NCBI GenBank assembly: GCA_035628915.1
Contig: DASPIW010000061.1
Span: forward strand, 1-64,000
Origin: JARBUG01 sp035628915
GTDB lineage: Bacteria; Bacillota; Sulfobacillia; Symbiobacteriales; Symbiobacteriaceae
Reading direction: 5' to 3'
DNA length: 64,000 nucleotides
The notes below the pieces were generated by a model, which saw only the letters and a program-made list of their open reading frames with translations, was not told where the DNA came from and ran no database searches. Below, in pieces: positions 10,141-18,816 of this stretch. Position numbers and translations under genes: made by a program. The stretch's first letter is position 1; every line of letters begins with the position of its first letter.

Positions 10141-11076
10141 CTAGAATTCACGGATCAGGTGGATCCAGGCCGGATCCTTCACGAACCCGAACGCCTCGTT
10201 AATCGCCAGCATCGGGCGGTTGGTGGAGGCGTTCATCGTCTCGACTTTCTTGTAGCCCCGAGCCTGCGCCGCCTTAAGGGAGCGGAGCTTGAGCGTCCAG
10301 GCGATGGAGCGGCCGCGGTACTCGCGCAGCACGCCCGTCACGCCCGTATTCCCCTGCACCGGGTCGGCGGCCTTCCACAGGCTGGTCATGCCGACCCAAC
10401 GCTCGCCGTCACGGGCGATGAAGTACAGGTCAGGCATCAGCCGAGGGCTGTCCAGCTGCGACGATCGGAAGGACTCCATCTCCACCGTCGCGGCCGGGTC
10501 GATGTCGGGCACGTCGGTCTGAATGGCGTTGTACAGGTCAAGGAGGTGCTGCTCCCACCCCGGGGCGCCCTGCAGTTCCGCCAGCGTACAGATTTCGATG
10601 CCCGCCGGCTCCGGCCGAGCAAGCCGGGCGGGATCCCAGGCGCCCAGGTCCAGCCAGGAGACCCAGGTGCGCTTTCCTTCTACGAATCCCCGGCGCTCGG
10701 CGAAGGCCACCCCGTGGGGGATATCCTCGCGGGTCGCCCCCCGCAGGGAGATGGGCTGGTCCGGAGCGATGGCGGAGATGATCTGCGCAAACAGGGCCGA
10801 GCCGATGCCTTGCCGCTGGAATTCGGGATGAACCCACTCGTCCATCCAGAACTTGCGAGGATGATAGCGGGCCTGCGACTGATAGAAGCTGGCCGTGCCC
10901 ACTACCCGGCCGTCCACGTCAGCGACCCAGCGAAAACACTTCTGCGGCGGCTTTGTGCTCTCGTCGTCATCTCGTAAGTCTTCAGCAGCATGGGGCACGC
11001 CGGGGAATGCGGCGTTGGCCGCGGCGGCCAGCGCCGCATAGTCGTCGGGGCGCACGGGGCGAATGGTGACGGGCAT
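10141..11076 (-). CDS. Double-domain GNAT acetyltransferase
   Basis: 311 residues with two GNAT folds in tandem. The first, residues 1-150, has the acetyl-CoA loop HPEFQRQGIGSALF. The second, about 165-311, has LREYRGRSIAWTLKLRSLKAAQARG and ends ...TNRPMLAINEAFGFV. This architecture occurs in N-acetyltransferases acting on small molecules or protein N-termini, and the substrate is not predictable. It sits upstream of the LuxR-type regulator on the same strand with about 30 bases between, but no clear link is seen. Confidence 0.88.
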   Translation of the reverse strand: MPVTIRPVRPDDYAALAAAANAAFPGVPHAAEDLRDDDESTKPPQKCFRWVADVDGRVVGTASFYQSQARYHPRKFWMDEWVHPEFQRQGIGSALFAQIISAIAPDQPISLRGATREDIPHGVAFAERRGFVEGKRTWVSWLDLGAWDPARLARPEPAGIEICTLAELQGAPGWEQHLLDLYNAIQTDVPDIDPAATVEMESFRSSQLDSPRLMPDLYFIARDGERWVGMTSLWKAADPVQGNTGVTGVLREYRGRSIAWTLKLRSLKAAQARGYKKVETMNASTNRPMLAINEAFGFVKDPAWIHLIREF

Positions 11077-11287
11077 GGCAGTCGACTCCTCTCATACGGG
11101 GATGGACGACGCTGAACCGCCTGAGGTTCCCTTTAAGCCAAGCAGCCGCCGCAGGAAGCGGCCGGTGATTTCCCCCTTTGGGCCGGTCTGGACAGTCGTC
11201 GCGCAATTCGTGATCGTATGGGCAAAGCCCTGCTGCATAGCTCGCACGATGTGCGGCAAACGCTACGCATGAAAGGGGGCGTTTTTC
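11077..11287. other. Divergent intergenic region
   Basis: About 210 bases between the minus-strand GNAT gene and the plus-strand glycine-zipper gene. It should hold both promoters. I see no convincing small gene or strong hairpin in it. Confidence 0.4.
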
Positions 11288-12061
11288 TTGGAAGAAGAAC
11301 GGGCCGAACGACCGGACCTGACCGAAGGCCTCATCATTCCGGATGAGCCTGAGGGCCGGGCGCCGGAAGAGAACGGTACAGCTGCCGTGGTGCTGGGCGC
11401 CGCAGCGGGCACCATCGCCGGCTCTTTTTTGGGGCCGGTCGGGGCCGTGGTCGGAGCCGTGGCAGGCGGCGCCCTCGCCGGGGCCATGGGCGGTACGGAG
11501 GCGGGTGCCGGCGATTTGAGAACGGACGGGGAGCGGACTGGGATGCAGCATGAGGATCGCGGTCAGAGCCTGGCTGGGACCCGGGGCGATGCGATGAACC
11601 ACGCGATGTACGAAATGGGCATGGATGATGGTGACAGTGAAAGGGGATACAACCAGATGGCCAATGGGAATCGCCTGCGTGACAGCGTCCGAAACGGCGT
11701 GAATGAGATCAGCAAGAACGAGTCGGCCGGCATAGCGGTGGGCGGCACGGCTGGCGCCGTGGTCGGCTCGATTCTGGGGCCTGTCGGCACCGCGGTGGGG
11801 GCCGTGGCCGGGGGCATTATGGGTGATCGGTTCGCCGAGGCCCGGCAGCACGGTGGCAACACCGGCAACGCCGCAAGCGGCGGGTCGCCGCGCCAGGTGG
11901 TGGAGATGGCTGCCCGGACCTGCGCCGGGGCGAAGGAGCAGTTGATCGCCCAGATGAACCAGGTGCCGACGCACGAGGGGCGCACGGTTCTGCAGATGGC
12001 GATCAACGCCCTGAATCTGAGCGTGGTTGAACTGGAGACGGCTTCAGGGAGCCTCCAGTAG
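11288..12061 (+). CDS. Glycine-zipper hypothetical protein
   Basis: 257 residues from a TTG start with AAAGGGGG upstream. Two glycine-zipper segments are visible: AGTIAGSFLGPVGAVVGAVA (about 38-57) and a near copy, AGAVVGSILGPVGTAVGAVA (about 155-174). Each is followed by a small polar stretch. The tail (RTCAGAKEQLIAQMNQVPTHEG) is helical. Such Gly-zippers insert into or associate with membranes. The duplicated arrangement suggests an old internal duplication. No enzymatic motif is present. A strong terminator follows. Confidence 0.75.
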   Translation: MEEERAERPDLTEGLIIPDEPEGRAPEENGTAAVVLGAAAGTIAGSFLGPVGAVVGAVAGGALAGAMGGTEAGAGDLRTDGERTGMQHEDRGQSLAGTRGDAMNHAMYEMGMDDGDSERGYNQMANGNRLRDSVRNGVNEISKNESAGIAVGGTAGAVVGSILGPVGTAVGAVAGGIMGDRFAEARQHGGNTGNAASGGSPRQVVEMAARTCAGAKEQLIAQMNQVPTHEGRTVLQMAINALNLSVVELETASGSLQ

Positions 12062-12065
12062 TGGC

Positions 12066-12115
12066 GAAGGGTCGGACGGCGTCCTTGACGGGCGCGTCCG
12101 ACCCTTCTGTTTATT
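12066..12115 (+). terminator. Rho-independent terminator
   Basis: GAAGGGTCGGACG pairs with CGTCCGACCCTTC, followed by a T-rich run. It ends the glycine-zipper gene. Confidence 0.9.
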
Positions 12116-12225
12116 CTGCCCGGTTTTGTTCTTACTCAGGATTACAGAACGCGCCGCAGATATGATACGATAGCGGATGGCTCGGTTTTTCATGCAGAGT
12201 TGCATATGCAGTGGGGTGAAACAGC

Positions 12226-13407
12226 GTGCTCCAGAAGTTCCAGCAGGTAGCGCAGGAGGGAACGATCCAGATCACCCACCTCTACCTCGGCCACATCAAA
12301 AAGGATGAAGACCGGAAGATCTTGGCCCACGCGGAGACGCTGGATTGGGATGTGGCAGAGTCCAGCGTGCGGGCGATCCTTGAGCAGCATCTGTACCAGG
12401 CGATCGAAGGCGTTCAGGGTGAAGTCAACTTCCCCTGCATGTATACCGGCGAAGTGCTCTCCGTTGCCAAAGTAGCATCCGAGGAGTTCGACCGCACCCG
12501 CAACCGCCCCGCCGTCGAAGTGCTGGAAGCGATTAGGGAGATGCGGGAGGTCCCGGCGGACGTTTTCGTCGAACTGGGCAACACGCTCTCCTATAAAGTG
12601 CTGGCGGCAGGCGCCGTCAAGAACCACCTCGTGGCGATCATGAAGCTCCATATCGTCCCGTCCCTGGGCGCCACCCCCGTCGGCTTTACGTTTGCAACGG
12701 TGGTCGACCTGGACGACCGGGAGGAGTTCATGTTCGACGAGCTGAAGGGCAAGTTCGTCACCGCGGAACTGCACAACGTGATCAAGAAGGGCGCCGTCTC
12801 CCGGGCCGTCTTCTTCCCCTGCCTCGACGACGAGGGCCGGGAGATGGCCGACATGCTGGTCTACGCCGGCAGCGGCGCCGGCGCCTGGTTCAAGGCGTTG
12901 GAGGCGACTCGCCGCTTCAGCCCCCGCCGCGAGGGCCAGGCGCTGGTCCGCATGATCACCGAGCAGACCGTGGGCGGCGAAGTGCCCCACGACCTCTTCC
13001 GACAGATGGGTGAGCAGCTTGCGGAGAACGGTCACGACGGCCTTCCCGCCGACGAGGTTGCGACCAGCCTGGAGAAGGCGATGGGCCAGGGCATTGACCG
13101 GCTGGGCTTCCAGGCACGGTGGGAGTCATCGTTCGGCGACCTGGGGTATCGCCCGGCTTACGAATCGCTCTTCGGCGGCGGCGATGTGGAGAAGCCGACG
13201 AAGCTGAAAATGCAGGCCGGCGAGATTCAGGTTCAGCTCACCCCGTCGCATCTGGAGCACTTCCGGCAGATTACGGTAGGCAAGAAGACCTTTATTGTCT
13301 TTGAAGTGCCCGAGCAAGCTCGGGTCGTCGTAGGCAAGGACCTGGATTTGCGGATCAAGCCCGTCGACCTGGACGAGCTCCGCCGCTGGCTGACCGGCCA
13401 GCAGTAA
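12226..13407 (+). CDS. Conserved hypothetical protein (nucleoid-associated-like?)
   Basis: 393 residues from a GTG start with GGGGTG upstream. It has no signal peptide or membrane segment. It opens with a beta-strand segment (ITHLYLGHIKKDE), has a mixed alpha/beta middle (KNHLVAIMKLHIVPSLGAT, VDLDDREEFMFDELKGKF) and a terminal beta-rich part (KLKMQAGEIQVQLTPSHLEHF, KKTFIVFEVPEQARVVV). The order resembles 37-kDa nucleoid-associated (NdpA/YejK) proteins or the Firmicute DUF3900/DUF3898 proteins, but I cannot assign either from sequence alone. It probably stands as a single-gene unit. Confidence 0.8.
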   Translation: MLQKFQQVAQEGTIQITHLYLGHIKKDEDRKILAHAETLDWDVAESSVRAILEQHLYQAIEGVQGEVNFPCMYTGEVLSVAKVASEEFDRTRNRPAVEVLEAIREMREVPADVFVELGNTLSYKVLAAGAVKNHLVAIMKLHIVPSLGATPVGFTFATVVDLDDREEFMFDELKGKFVTAELHNVIKKGAVSRAVFFPCLDDEGREMADMLVYAGSGAGAWFKALEATRRFSPRREGQALVRMITEQTVGGEVPHDLFRQMGEQLAENGHDGLPADEVATSLEKAMGQGIDRLGFQARWESSFGDLGYRPAYESLFGGGDVEKPTKLKMQAGEIQVQLTPSHLEHFRQITVGKKTFIVFEVPEQARVVVGKDLDLRIKPVDLDELRRWLTGQQ

Positions 13408-13442
13408 ACCCGAGTCTCCGCTCACAGGAGGCAGCAGCAGAC

Positions 13443-13640
13443 GTGGACGGCATGGCAGAGACGCTGAAGCAGGCGATCGCGTTGGGGCGGGCGGCGGTGG
13501 CCGCCTTCGGCCCTGCCCTGGATGCCCGGGGCAACAGCAGTGCAGGTCTGGTCATGCTGCAGCATCTGTCGGAGCGGCACGGGCTCAGCCAGTATGATTC
13601 GTACGCGCTTTCGGCGCCGGTCTGCGAAACGCCGACGTGA
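13443..13640 (+). CDS. Small hypothetical protein
   Basis: 65 residues. CAGGAGG at 13424-13430 lies 12 bases before the GTG at 13443, with an in-frame ATG at 13452 as an alternative. The N-terminal half is helical (ETLKQAIALGRAAVAAFG). No family is recognised. It follows the 393-residue gene by 35 bases, so it may be its operon partner. Confidence 0.4.
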   Translation: MDGMAETLKQAIALGRAAVAAFGPALDARGNSSAGLVMLQHLSERHGLSQYDSYALSAPVCETPT

Positions 13641-13744
13641 TTCGCCTGCATCCCGCCATTCGTAAGCTGCTTTGAGTAGCGAAACCAGGACGATGGGCAA
13701 CCTCTTAGCAAGAGACGTGACTTGCCGGGAGGAGACCTATCGTC

Positions 13745-14500
13745 ATGAACGCCAAGCGCCTGAGCATCGCTATTGCCCTGATCGCCCTCCTGCTGCTCCC
13801 CGCCTGCGCCCGCCCGCAGCAGCGACCCCAGCAGTCCCCCGAGAAGGCGGAGCAGAAAGGCGGCAAGGCCGAGACGAAGGAAAAGGACAAGGAAAAGGAT
13901 CCCGTCAAGGAAGGCACCGAAAAGATGCGTTCCGAACTGGATAACCTGCGTGCCGCCGTCAACGCCGGCGACGCTGCGGCCGCCCGCAAGAGCACGCGGG
14001 AGCTCGACGAGACGTGGGAGCGGATCGAGGGAAAGGTCCGCGCCCGCGACGCCGAAGCCTATGACCGCATCGAGCGCCCGCTGCACGCCGTAGTCTCCGG
14101 CGTGGGCACCACGCCGATGGACCGGGACGTCATGGGCGATCAGATCGAAGTCCTGGACCAGCAGCTTGCGCAGGTCGGCAAGTCGAAGAACTCGAACGCC
14201 ACTGCGAGCAAGAAAGTCGACATTCGCATCGGCACCGCGGCCATGCGCCATCATGTGGGCCAGATGAAGGCCAACCTCGAGAAGGACACGGCCGCTGCCC
14301 AAAAATCGGCGAGGGATATGGACGACGCCTGGGAGAAGTTCCAGGGCGACGTCAAGAAGCAGAACAAGGAGGCCTACGACAAGATCGAGCAGGCGATGCA
14401 CAACCTGATGGCCGCCGTTCAGGCATCCCCGCTGGACAAGAAGAAGGTTCAGGAGCAGTTGCCCAAGCTCGATGCTCAGCTGTCCGAGCTCCTGAAGTAG
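13745..14500 (+). CDS. Lipoprotein with duplicated helical domain
   Basis: 251 residues. A lipoprotein signal (ALLLLPACA, Cys about residue 19) and a Lys/Glu/Gln-rich tether precede two similar helical repeats. Repeat 1 (about 60-140) has MRSELDNLRAAVNAGDAAAA, DETWERIEGKVRARDAEAYD and IERPLHAVVSGV. Repeat 2 (about 165-250) has MRHHVGQMKANLEKDTAAAQ, DDAWEKFQGDVKKQNKEAYD and IEQAMHNLMAAV. The fold recalls the four-helix cupredoxin-free domain of EfeO/imelysin-type proteins, but conserved metal ligands are not obvious. It should sit on the outer face of the membrane. A GGAGGAG site precedes the ATG. Confidence 0.82.
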   Translation: MNAKRLSIAIALIALLLLPACARPQQRPQQSPEKAEQKGGKAETKEKDKEKDPVKEGTEKMRSELDNLRAAVNAGDAAAARKSTRELDETWERIEGKVRARDAEAYDRIERPLHAVVSGVGTTPMDRDVMGDQIEVLDQQLAQVGKSKNSNATASKKVDIRIGTAAMRHHVGQMKANLEKDTAAAQKSARDMDDAWEKFQGDVKKQNKEAYDKIEQAMHNLMAAVQASPLDKKKVQEQLPKLDAQLSELLK

Positions 14501-14506
14501 GCACCT

Positions 14507-14536
14507 GACCGCCCCGCCCGGGGCGGTCTTGCTGTT
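14507..14536 (+). terminator. Rho-independent terminator
   Basis: GACCGCCCCG pairs with CGGGGCGGTC, followed by TTGCTGTT. It ends the lipoprotein gene. Confidence 0.85.
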
Positions 14537-14606
14537 CGCCCCTTGCCAGGAGCGCCTGTGCCCGTTATCGTGTCATGTGAACGCGGAAACGGCGGGCGGT
14601 GAGGCA

Positions 14607-15621
14607 ATGGCGGTGGAGCGGCTATGGAGTGCCCTGGAGGTTTTCCCGGCTTGGCGGGCCCTGAACGAGCACCTGCGGGACCTTGCGTTCCTGCTGGGCC
14701 GCGCAGGGCGGGGCGAAGACTCCAATATGGGCGAACTGGCCGGGCAGGTGGAGTTGCTCATAGCGGACCCGGGCGAAGCGGCAGCTCTACTCCCGCCGGA
14801 GTACCGGGTCAGACTGCCCCTGGGCAAGGCAGTCCCGGACGCCGATGAGGACGAGCTTTCCGCCTGGATGGTGGAGCTTGCCCGCCACGTGTCCGATGTG
14901 CCCGTTCTGCTGGATGCCCCCGCTGCGGCGCGGGAACTGGGGCAGATGCTTACAACTGAACTGCCAAGGGCCTGGGCGGCCCGGGTGGCGGGACCGCTCT
15001 TCCGCCTGCGCCAGGCTGTGCGCGGCGCCGGGGGAAACGGCTTCCGGGGCCGTCCTCCCGGCCCTCGGGCTGGCGGGCGCCCGCCGTGGGGCGACGGAGC
15101 GGGCCTATGCCGCCCTTGCCCGCCTGCGGCAGGTGCGGCTGTCGCTGCTCACCTGGGACGCCCGGGGCTGGGAGCGCCGCTCCGTGCCCCTCTGGGAGGT
15201 TACCGTGCGTGAGTATGGCCAGGTCTGCTTCGATGAGCGGAGCGGCACGCTGGCCGCCCATGGCGACCAGTGGGCGTTTGTGGTGCAGCCGGAAAGCTGG
15301 GCGCCCGCCCCGGGCAACAGCCTGGCGACGGGCGCGCGATTTGTGCTGCAAGACCTGCGCGGGCGCAAGAATGACCTGAGTCTGGCCACGGCGCTGCTGC
15401 TGCAGCTAGCCGGCCCGCCAACGGCAGCCGTGCCCAACCGTGCCGTGCTTGAGCTTGCCCGGACGGCGCCCGGCGAGGGCATGCGGAGCCGCCTCCGGGC
15501 GGCGGCCCGGCTGCAGCGGCAGTGGGGCTGGGAGCCGGACTTCACCGGCTGGCCGGACGGTGACGAAGAGTGGGCCGCTGCGTCGACCGCCTACCGCAAC
15601 TCGGGCGTCCACCAGGCGTAG
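14607..15621 (+). pseudogene. Hypothetical protein gene with a frameshift
   Basis: Two overlapping frames make one sensible protein of about 337 residues. Frame one runs from the ATG at 14607 (MAVERLWSALEVFPAWRAL) to LRQAVRGAG. Frame two then continues GETASGAVLPALGLAG and ends ...YRNSGVHQA at 15621. The switch falls at a run of five G's (15030-15034). Removing one G restores a single frame. I recognise no domain. The protein is leucine/arginine-rich, soluble and lacks a signal peptide. Its 3' end overlaps the convergent GNAT gene by about 30 bases. Confidence 0.6.
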
Positions 15622-16403
15622 ACGACCCGGAAGCCGGCTTTCTCCAGCGACTTGCGGGAAGCGAGATTCTCCGAGGAGAGGCCGGCCATCACCCGGTACC
15701 CCTTCTCCTCCATATCCGACGCCAGGTTGGAAAGCAGATAGGCGGCCATCCCCTGGCGGCGGTAATCCCGGTGAATCACCATGCCGATATCGAGGACGCC
15801 CTCCTCCTCTTCGGTCAGCATGCCAACGCCGATGACCTTGCCATCCAGCTGCAGGGTGTTGTACCGGAAGGAACCGATCGTCTCCCGCATGGGCTCCCGC
15901 TCCTCCTCGGAGTGCCCGCCCTCCCACGGCGACTCCGGCTGCAGCACGGCAAATGCCTCGTCAAAGGTCTCCGCCGTCAGCGGCGTGATCTGTAAATTCG
16001 ATCGCTCCTCAAGGCGGACGGAGGCCTCGCGCTCCATATACAGGGCCCCGGGCAGGACGGGAAGCTGCAGGTCAAAACCAAGCTGCATGGCAATGGGATC
16101 GTCCGTCCGAACCAGCAGGTAATCGGGGCGGACTTCAGCCCGCAGCACCTCCCAGGCGGCAGTCAGGTAGCGCCCGCAGCCCGTCCGGACATAGAACTCC
16201 AGTACCCCGATTTTCCCCGTGAGGCGCGTCTCCAGGGCAGCATAGCCGATGACGGCCCCGTCCAGCGAGATGCTGACGGGGCTATTCCCCTCCAGCCGGC
16301 TCCGGAAGTAACCGTCGCCCCTGGGCGCCACCAGCCGGGAGCGCTGCGCACGGAGGATCGAGATGATTTCGGGAGTGGGCCTGGAATCGACGGCGAACGT
16401 CAT
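15591..16403 (-). CDS. GNAT acetyltransferase
   Basis: 270 residues. The start at 16403 is chosen because GGAGGAG precedes it and the residues encoded further upstream look noncoding. The C-terminal half is a GNAT domain with the acetyl-CoA loop VIHRDYRRQGMAAYLLSNL and a typical ending (SRKSLEKAGFRVVYAWWTPE). The N-terminal half resembles a second, degenerate GNAT fold (VIGYAALETRLTGKIGVLEFYV). Substrate unknown. It is convergent with the frameshifted hypothetical gene. Confidence 0.85.
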   Translation of the reverse strand: MTFAVDSRPTPEIISILRAQRSRLVAPRGDGYFRSRLEGNSPVSISLDGAVIGYAALETRLTGKIGVLEFYVRTGCGRYLTAAWEVLRAEVRPDYLLVRTDDPIAMQLGFDLQLPVLPGALYMEREASVRLEERSNLQITPLTAETFDEAFAVLQPESPWEGGHSEEEREPMRETIGSFRYNTLQLDGKVIGVGMLTEEEEGVLDIGMVIHRDYRRQGMAAYLLSNLASDMEEKGYRVMAGLSSENLASRKSLEKAGFRVVYAWWTPELR

Positions 16404-16654
16404 GGCAGACTCCTCCTCACGAGGACCGCGAATGGGGTCCCCGCAGAGATATTCTGCGCCGAATCCCGCGCCCCTGCTGCCCTCGTGCCGGCAGCGCAGG
16501 ATCCGACCGCCACGTTTCATTCTCGATGCACCGTGCGGCATAGGTTGCCAGCCGGGTCCCCTTGTCAGGCTTAAATGTACCGATCGCCTTGATCAGGCCG
16601 ACCGTAGCGGGCTTTCATAATCGACAGCCGCCCGGTCATAGAACCTATCGGGTG

Positions 16655-18235
16655 ATGCTCGTGCGCACAATTCGCCCCGATGCGGTGGCGATCTACATCC
16701 GCTGGTCGACCGATGAGCAGACCGAAGGCACGACCCTGCAGACGCAGAAGGAGCGCTGCTCGCTCTACCTCCGCTCCCAGGGGTGGGAGGTCAGCGAGGA
16801 CCTGATCTTCATCGATGACGGATACTCGGGCGGCAGCCTGCACCGCCCGGCCCTGACGCGCCTGCGCGAGCGGGTGCGAACGGGCCGGATCGACTGCGTG
16901 GTAACCTACAGCATGGACCGCCTCTCCCGCTCAGTCGCCGACACCGTACAGCTGGTGCAGAACGAATGGGCGGGCCGGTGCGTCTACCGCAGCGCCAGCC
17001 AGCCCATCAGCACGGAGGACGGAAACCCTACGGGCCAGTTGATCTTCAACATTCTGGCCTCGTTTGCCGAGTTCGAGCGGGCGCTGATTCGGGAGCGCAC
17101 CCACAGCGGCCTGGTGCGGCGGGCCCGGCAGGGCATGTACCCGGGCACAAGAGTGCCGCCGTTCGGCTACCGGCGGGACGGGAAGGGGCAGCTGGCGGTG
17201 GATGAGGCCGCGGCGGCGGTTGTCCGCCGTATCTATGCCATGGCGGTGACCGGGCCCGCCGGGCAGGGGCCGACGCTGATCGCCCGGTCACTCGCAGCGG
17301 ATGGCGTCAGGTCGCCCACGGGGGGCCCTTGGTGGGCGCATCAGGTCAGAGCGATTTTGCAGAATCCGGTCTACTGCGGGGACCTGGTCTATGGCCGCCG
17401 CCGCGTCAACCCGGCCTACCGGCGGGATAAGTCCGCGGTCCAGCGCCTGCAGAACCAGAAGCCCCTGGCCGTGGCTGCCGGCGCGGTCCCGGCCATCGTG
17501 GCGCGCGAAGTGTGGGAGCAGGCGCAGCGGCTCTTTGCCGGCCGGGCGGCGGCGCACGCCCGGAAGAACCTGCAGGCGAAGAACCGGAGCCTGCTGGCCG
17601 GGATTGCCCGGTGCAGGTGCGGGGGCCCCCTCTCCATCTTCTACGACCGCCAGAAGCGGCGGCACTACCGGTGCTCCCGCCACTGCCTGAGCGCCGGCGG
17701 CTGCCCGTTCGGGCCGGGTGTAGTCGCCGCCGACGAGGTGGAAGCGCTGGTCGCCCGGGCCGTCAACGAACGGTACGCTACGCGGGAACTGCGGGCGGCG
17801 GCTGCAGCCGCCGCCGCTGCCGAATGGAATACTGATCACCGCCGCAAGCCGCAGCAGCTGGGCCAGGCCATCGCCGAAGCGGACCGCCGGCTGGCGGCCC
17901 TCGCGGAGGATCTGGCCCGGGTCCGTCGGGCCGCTTTGCGCGGCGAGATCTGCCTGTCCGCCTTCGAGGAGCTGCGCACCGCCGCCGAAGCGGAGCGGCG
18001 GGAACTGCAGGCGCAGCGGGCGGACCTGGCGGGTGCGCTGGCCGCCGCCCGGGAGCGCCTCGATGCCACCGCGGCCGACTGGGCGGAAGCGGCAAGCCGG
18101 ATCGACCCGTGGGATGCCCTGGACATCGCCAGCCGGCGAGAGATCCTGTACGGGCTACTGCGAAGTCTGGTCATCTTCAAGCCGAAGGGAAGCGACCGGT
18201 CCCCGGAGATCGACCTGGTCTGGGAGGCCCGGTAG
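16655..18235 (+). CDS. Large serine recombinase (candidate sigK-element SpoIVCA)
   Basis: 526 residues. The resolvase catalytic domain (1-150) has the nucleophile Ser in IYIRWSTDEQ and the arginine-bearing MDRLSRS and FERALIRERT motifs. A recombinase domain follows (RRARQGMYPGTRVPPFGYRR ... VRAILQNPVYCGDLVYG), then a zinc-ribbon (CRCGG ... CSRHC) and a coiled-coil C-terminal region (about 400-500) rich in Ala, Glu and Arg. This is the architecture of phage integrases and of SpoIVCA, which rebuilds sigK during sporulation. No phage genes adjoin it. It lies 3.3 kb inside the point where sigK is interrupted and points toward it. A sigma-E-like match (ATA, 17 bases, CATAGAAC) occurs at 16617-16644 but is very close to the start. 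Confidence 0.92.
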   Translation: MLVRTIRPDAVAIYIRWSTDEQTEGTTLQTQKERCSLYLRSQGWEVSEDLIFIDDGYSGGSLHRPALTRLRERVRTGRIDCVVTYSMDRLSRSVADTVQLVQNEWAGRCVYRSASQPISTEDGNPTGQLIFNILASFAEFERALIRERTHSGLVRRARQGMYPGTRVPPFGYRRDGKGQLAVDEAAAAVVRRIYAMAVTGPAGQGPTLIARSLAADGVRSPTGGPWWAHQVRAILQNPVYCGDLVYGRRRVNPAYRRDKSAVQRLQNQKPLAVAAGAVPAIVAREVWEQAQRLFAGRAAAHARKNLQAKNRSLLAGIARCRCGGPLSIFYDRQKRRHYRCSRHCLSAGGCPFGPGVVAADEVEALVARAVNERYATRELRAAAAAAAAAEWNTDHRRKPQQLGQAIAEADRRLAALAEDLARVRRAALRGEICLSAFEELRTAAEAERRELQAQRADLAGALAAARERLDATAADWAEAASRIDPWDALDIASRREILYGLLRSLVIFKPKGSDRSPEIDLVWEAR

Positions 18236-18309
18236 GGGGCGCATCCGGCGCTGCGCCATCTTCCGGGCCAGGGCAAGGCGCCAGACCTCCAGGGCGGCCC
18301 TGGCGCCCG

Positions 18310-18744
18310 CTACTCATGAACCTCCGCGTTGCCGGTCGTTTCGACCCGGGCAACCTCCTTCTTAAGCACCGCCTGTAGCTCGCGGTTTTCTTCCCATTCC
18401 CGCCGGTATACGGATACCTGGTTGAGCGGCACAAAGCGGGTGGAGACGTCAACTCGCTCCTCCCGCAGCGCAATGCGCGCCGCCTCGGCGCCGTCTTTTT
18501 CGACGACCAGTTCTTCCCGAGTAACGGGCACGGTCACGGTCTGCAACTCGTGCACCAGTTCTTTATGTACGGTCACGTCAGCAATTTGCTGCCGCGTCTT
18601 CCGGAGTGTCAGCTGCTCCTCGCGCAGCGCCATCGTGGCGCGATTCTGCTCTCCTGCATTGTTCGGAGCGGCGGGACGGCGCACGAGGAAGTACACTGCC
18701 GCCAGGATTGCCAGGGCGCCCGCCAGCATCCATATCCAGGTCAA
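18310..18744 (-). CDS. Membrane-anchored DUF2382 (YsnF/AvaK) protein
   Basis: 144 residues from a TTG start with GGAGG upstream. One N-terminal transmembrane helix (WIWMLAGALAILAAVYFLV) precedes a DUF2382 domain with the typical pattern of charged beta strands (LREEQLTLRKTRQQIADVTV, VTVPVTREELVVEK, IALREERVDVSTRFV). DUF2382 proteins are stress-linked and of unknown activity. It is paired with a second DUF2382 gene just upstream on the same strand. Confidence 0.82.
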   Translation of the reverse strand: MTWIWMLAGALAILAAVYFLVRRPAAPNNAGEQNRATMALREEQLTLRKTRQQIADVTVHKELVHELQTVTVPVTREELVVEKDGAEAARIALREERVDVSTRFVPLNQVSVYRREWEENRELQAVLKKEVARVETTGNAEVHE

Positions 18745-18770
18745 AGTGCATCGGCCTCCATCTGCTCAAG

Positions 18771-18805
18771 GTGGAAACGCCTCTGCCGAATCACCGGCAG
18801 AGGCG
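18771..18805 (-). terminator. Terminator between the two DUF2382 genes
   Basis: CGCCTCTGCCG pairs with CGGCAGAGGCG, and on the minus strand the stem is followed by TTTCC. It ends the upstream DUF2382 gene. Confidence 0.7.
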
Positions 18806-18816
18806 GGGAGCCGGTC

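Noticed and set aside
13355..14401. Long minus-strand frame opposite the lipoprotein gene
   Set aside because: It is the antisense of the Lys/Glu/Ala-rich lipoprotein, giving an artificial Leu/Val-rich protein. The plus frame has a signal peptide, lipobox and ribosome site.
16404..18310. Close att sites flanking the recombinase at 16.7 kb
   Set aside because: I found no short direct repeat or broken gene immediately on either side, so it is not treated as a small self-contained element.
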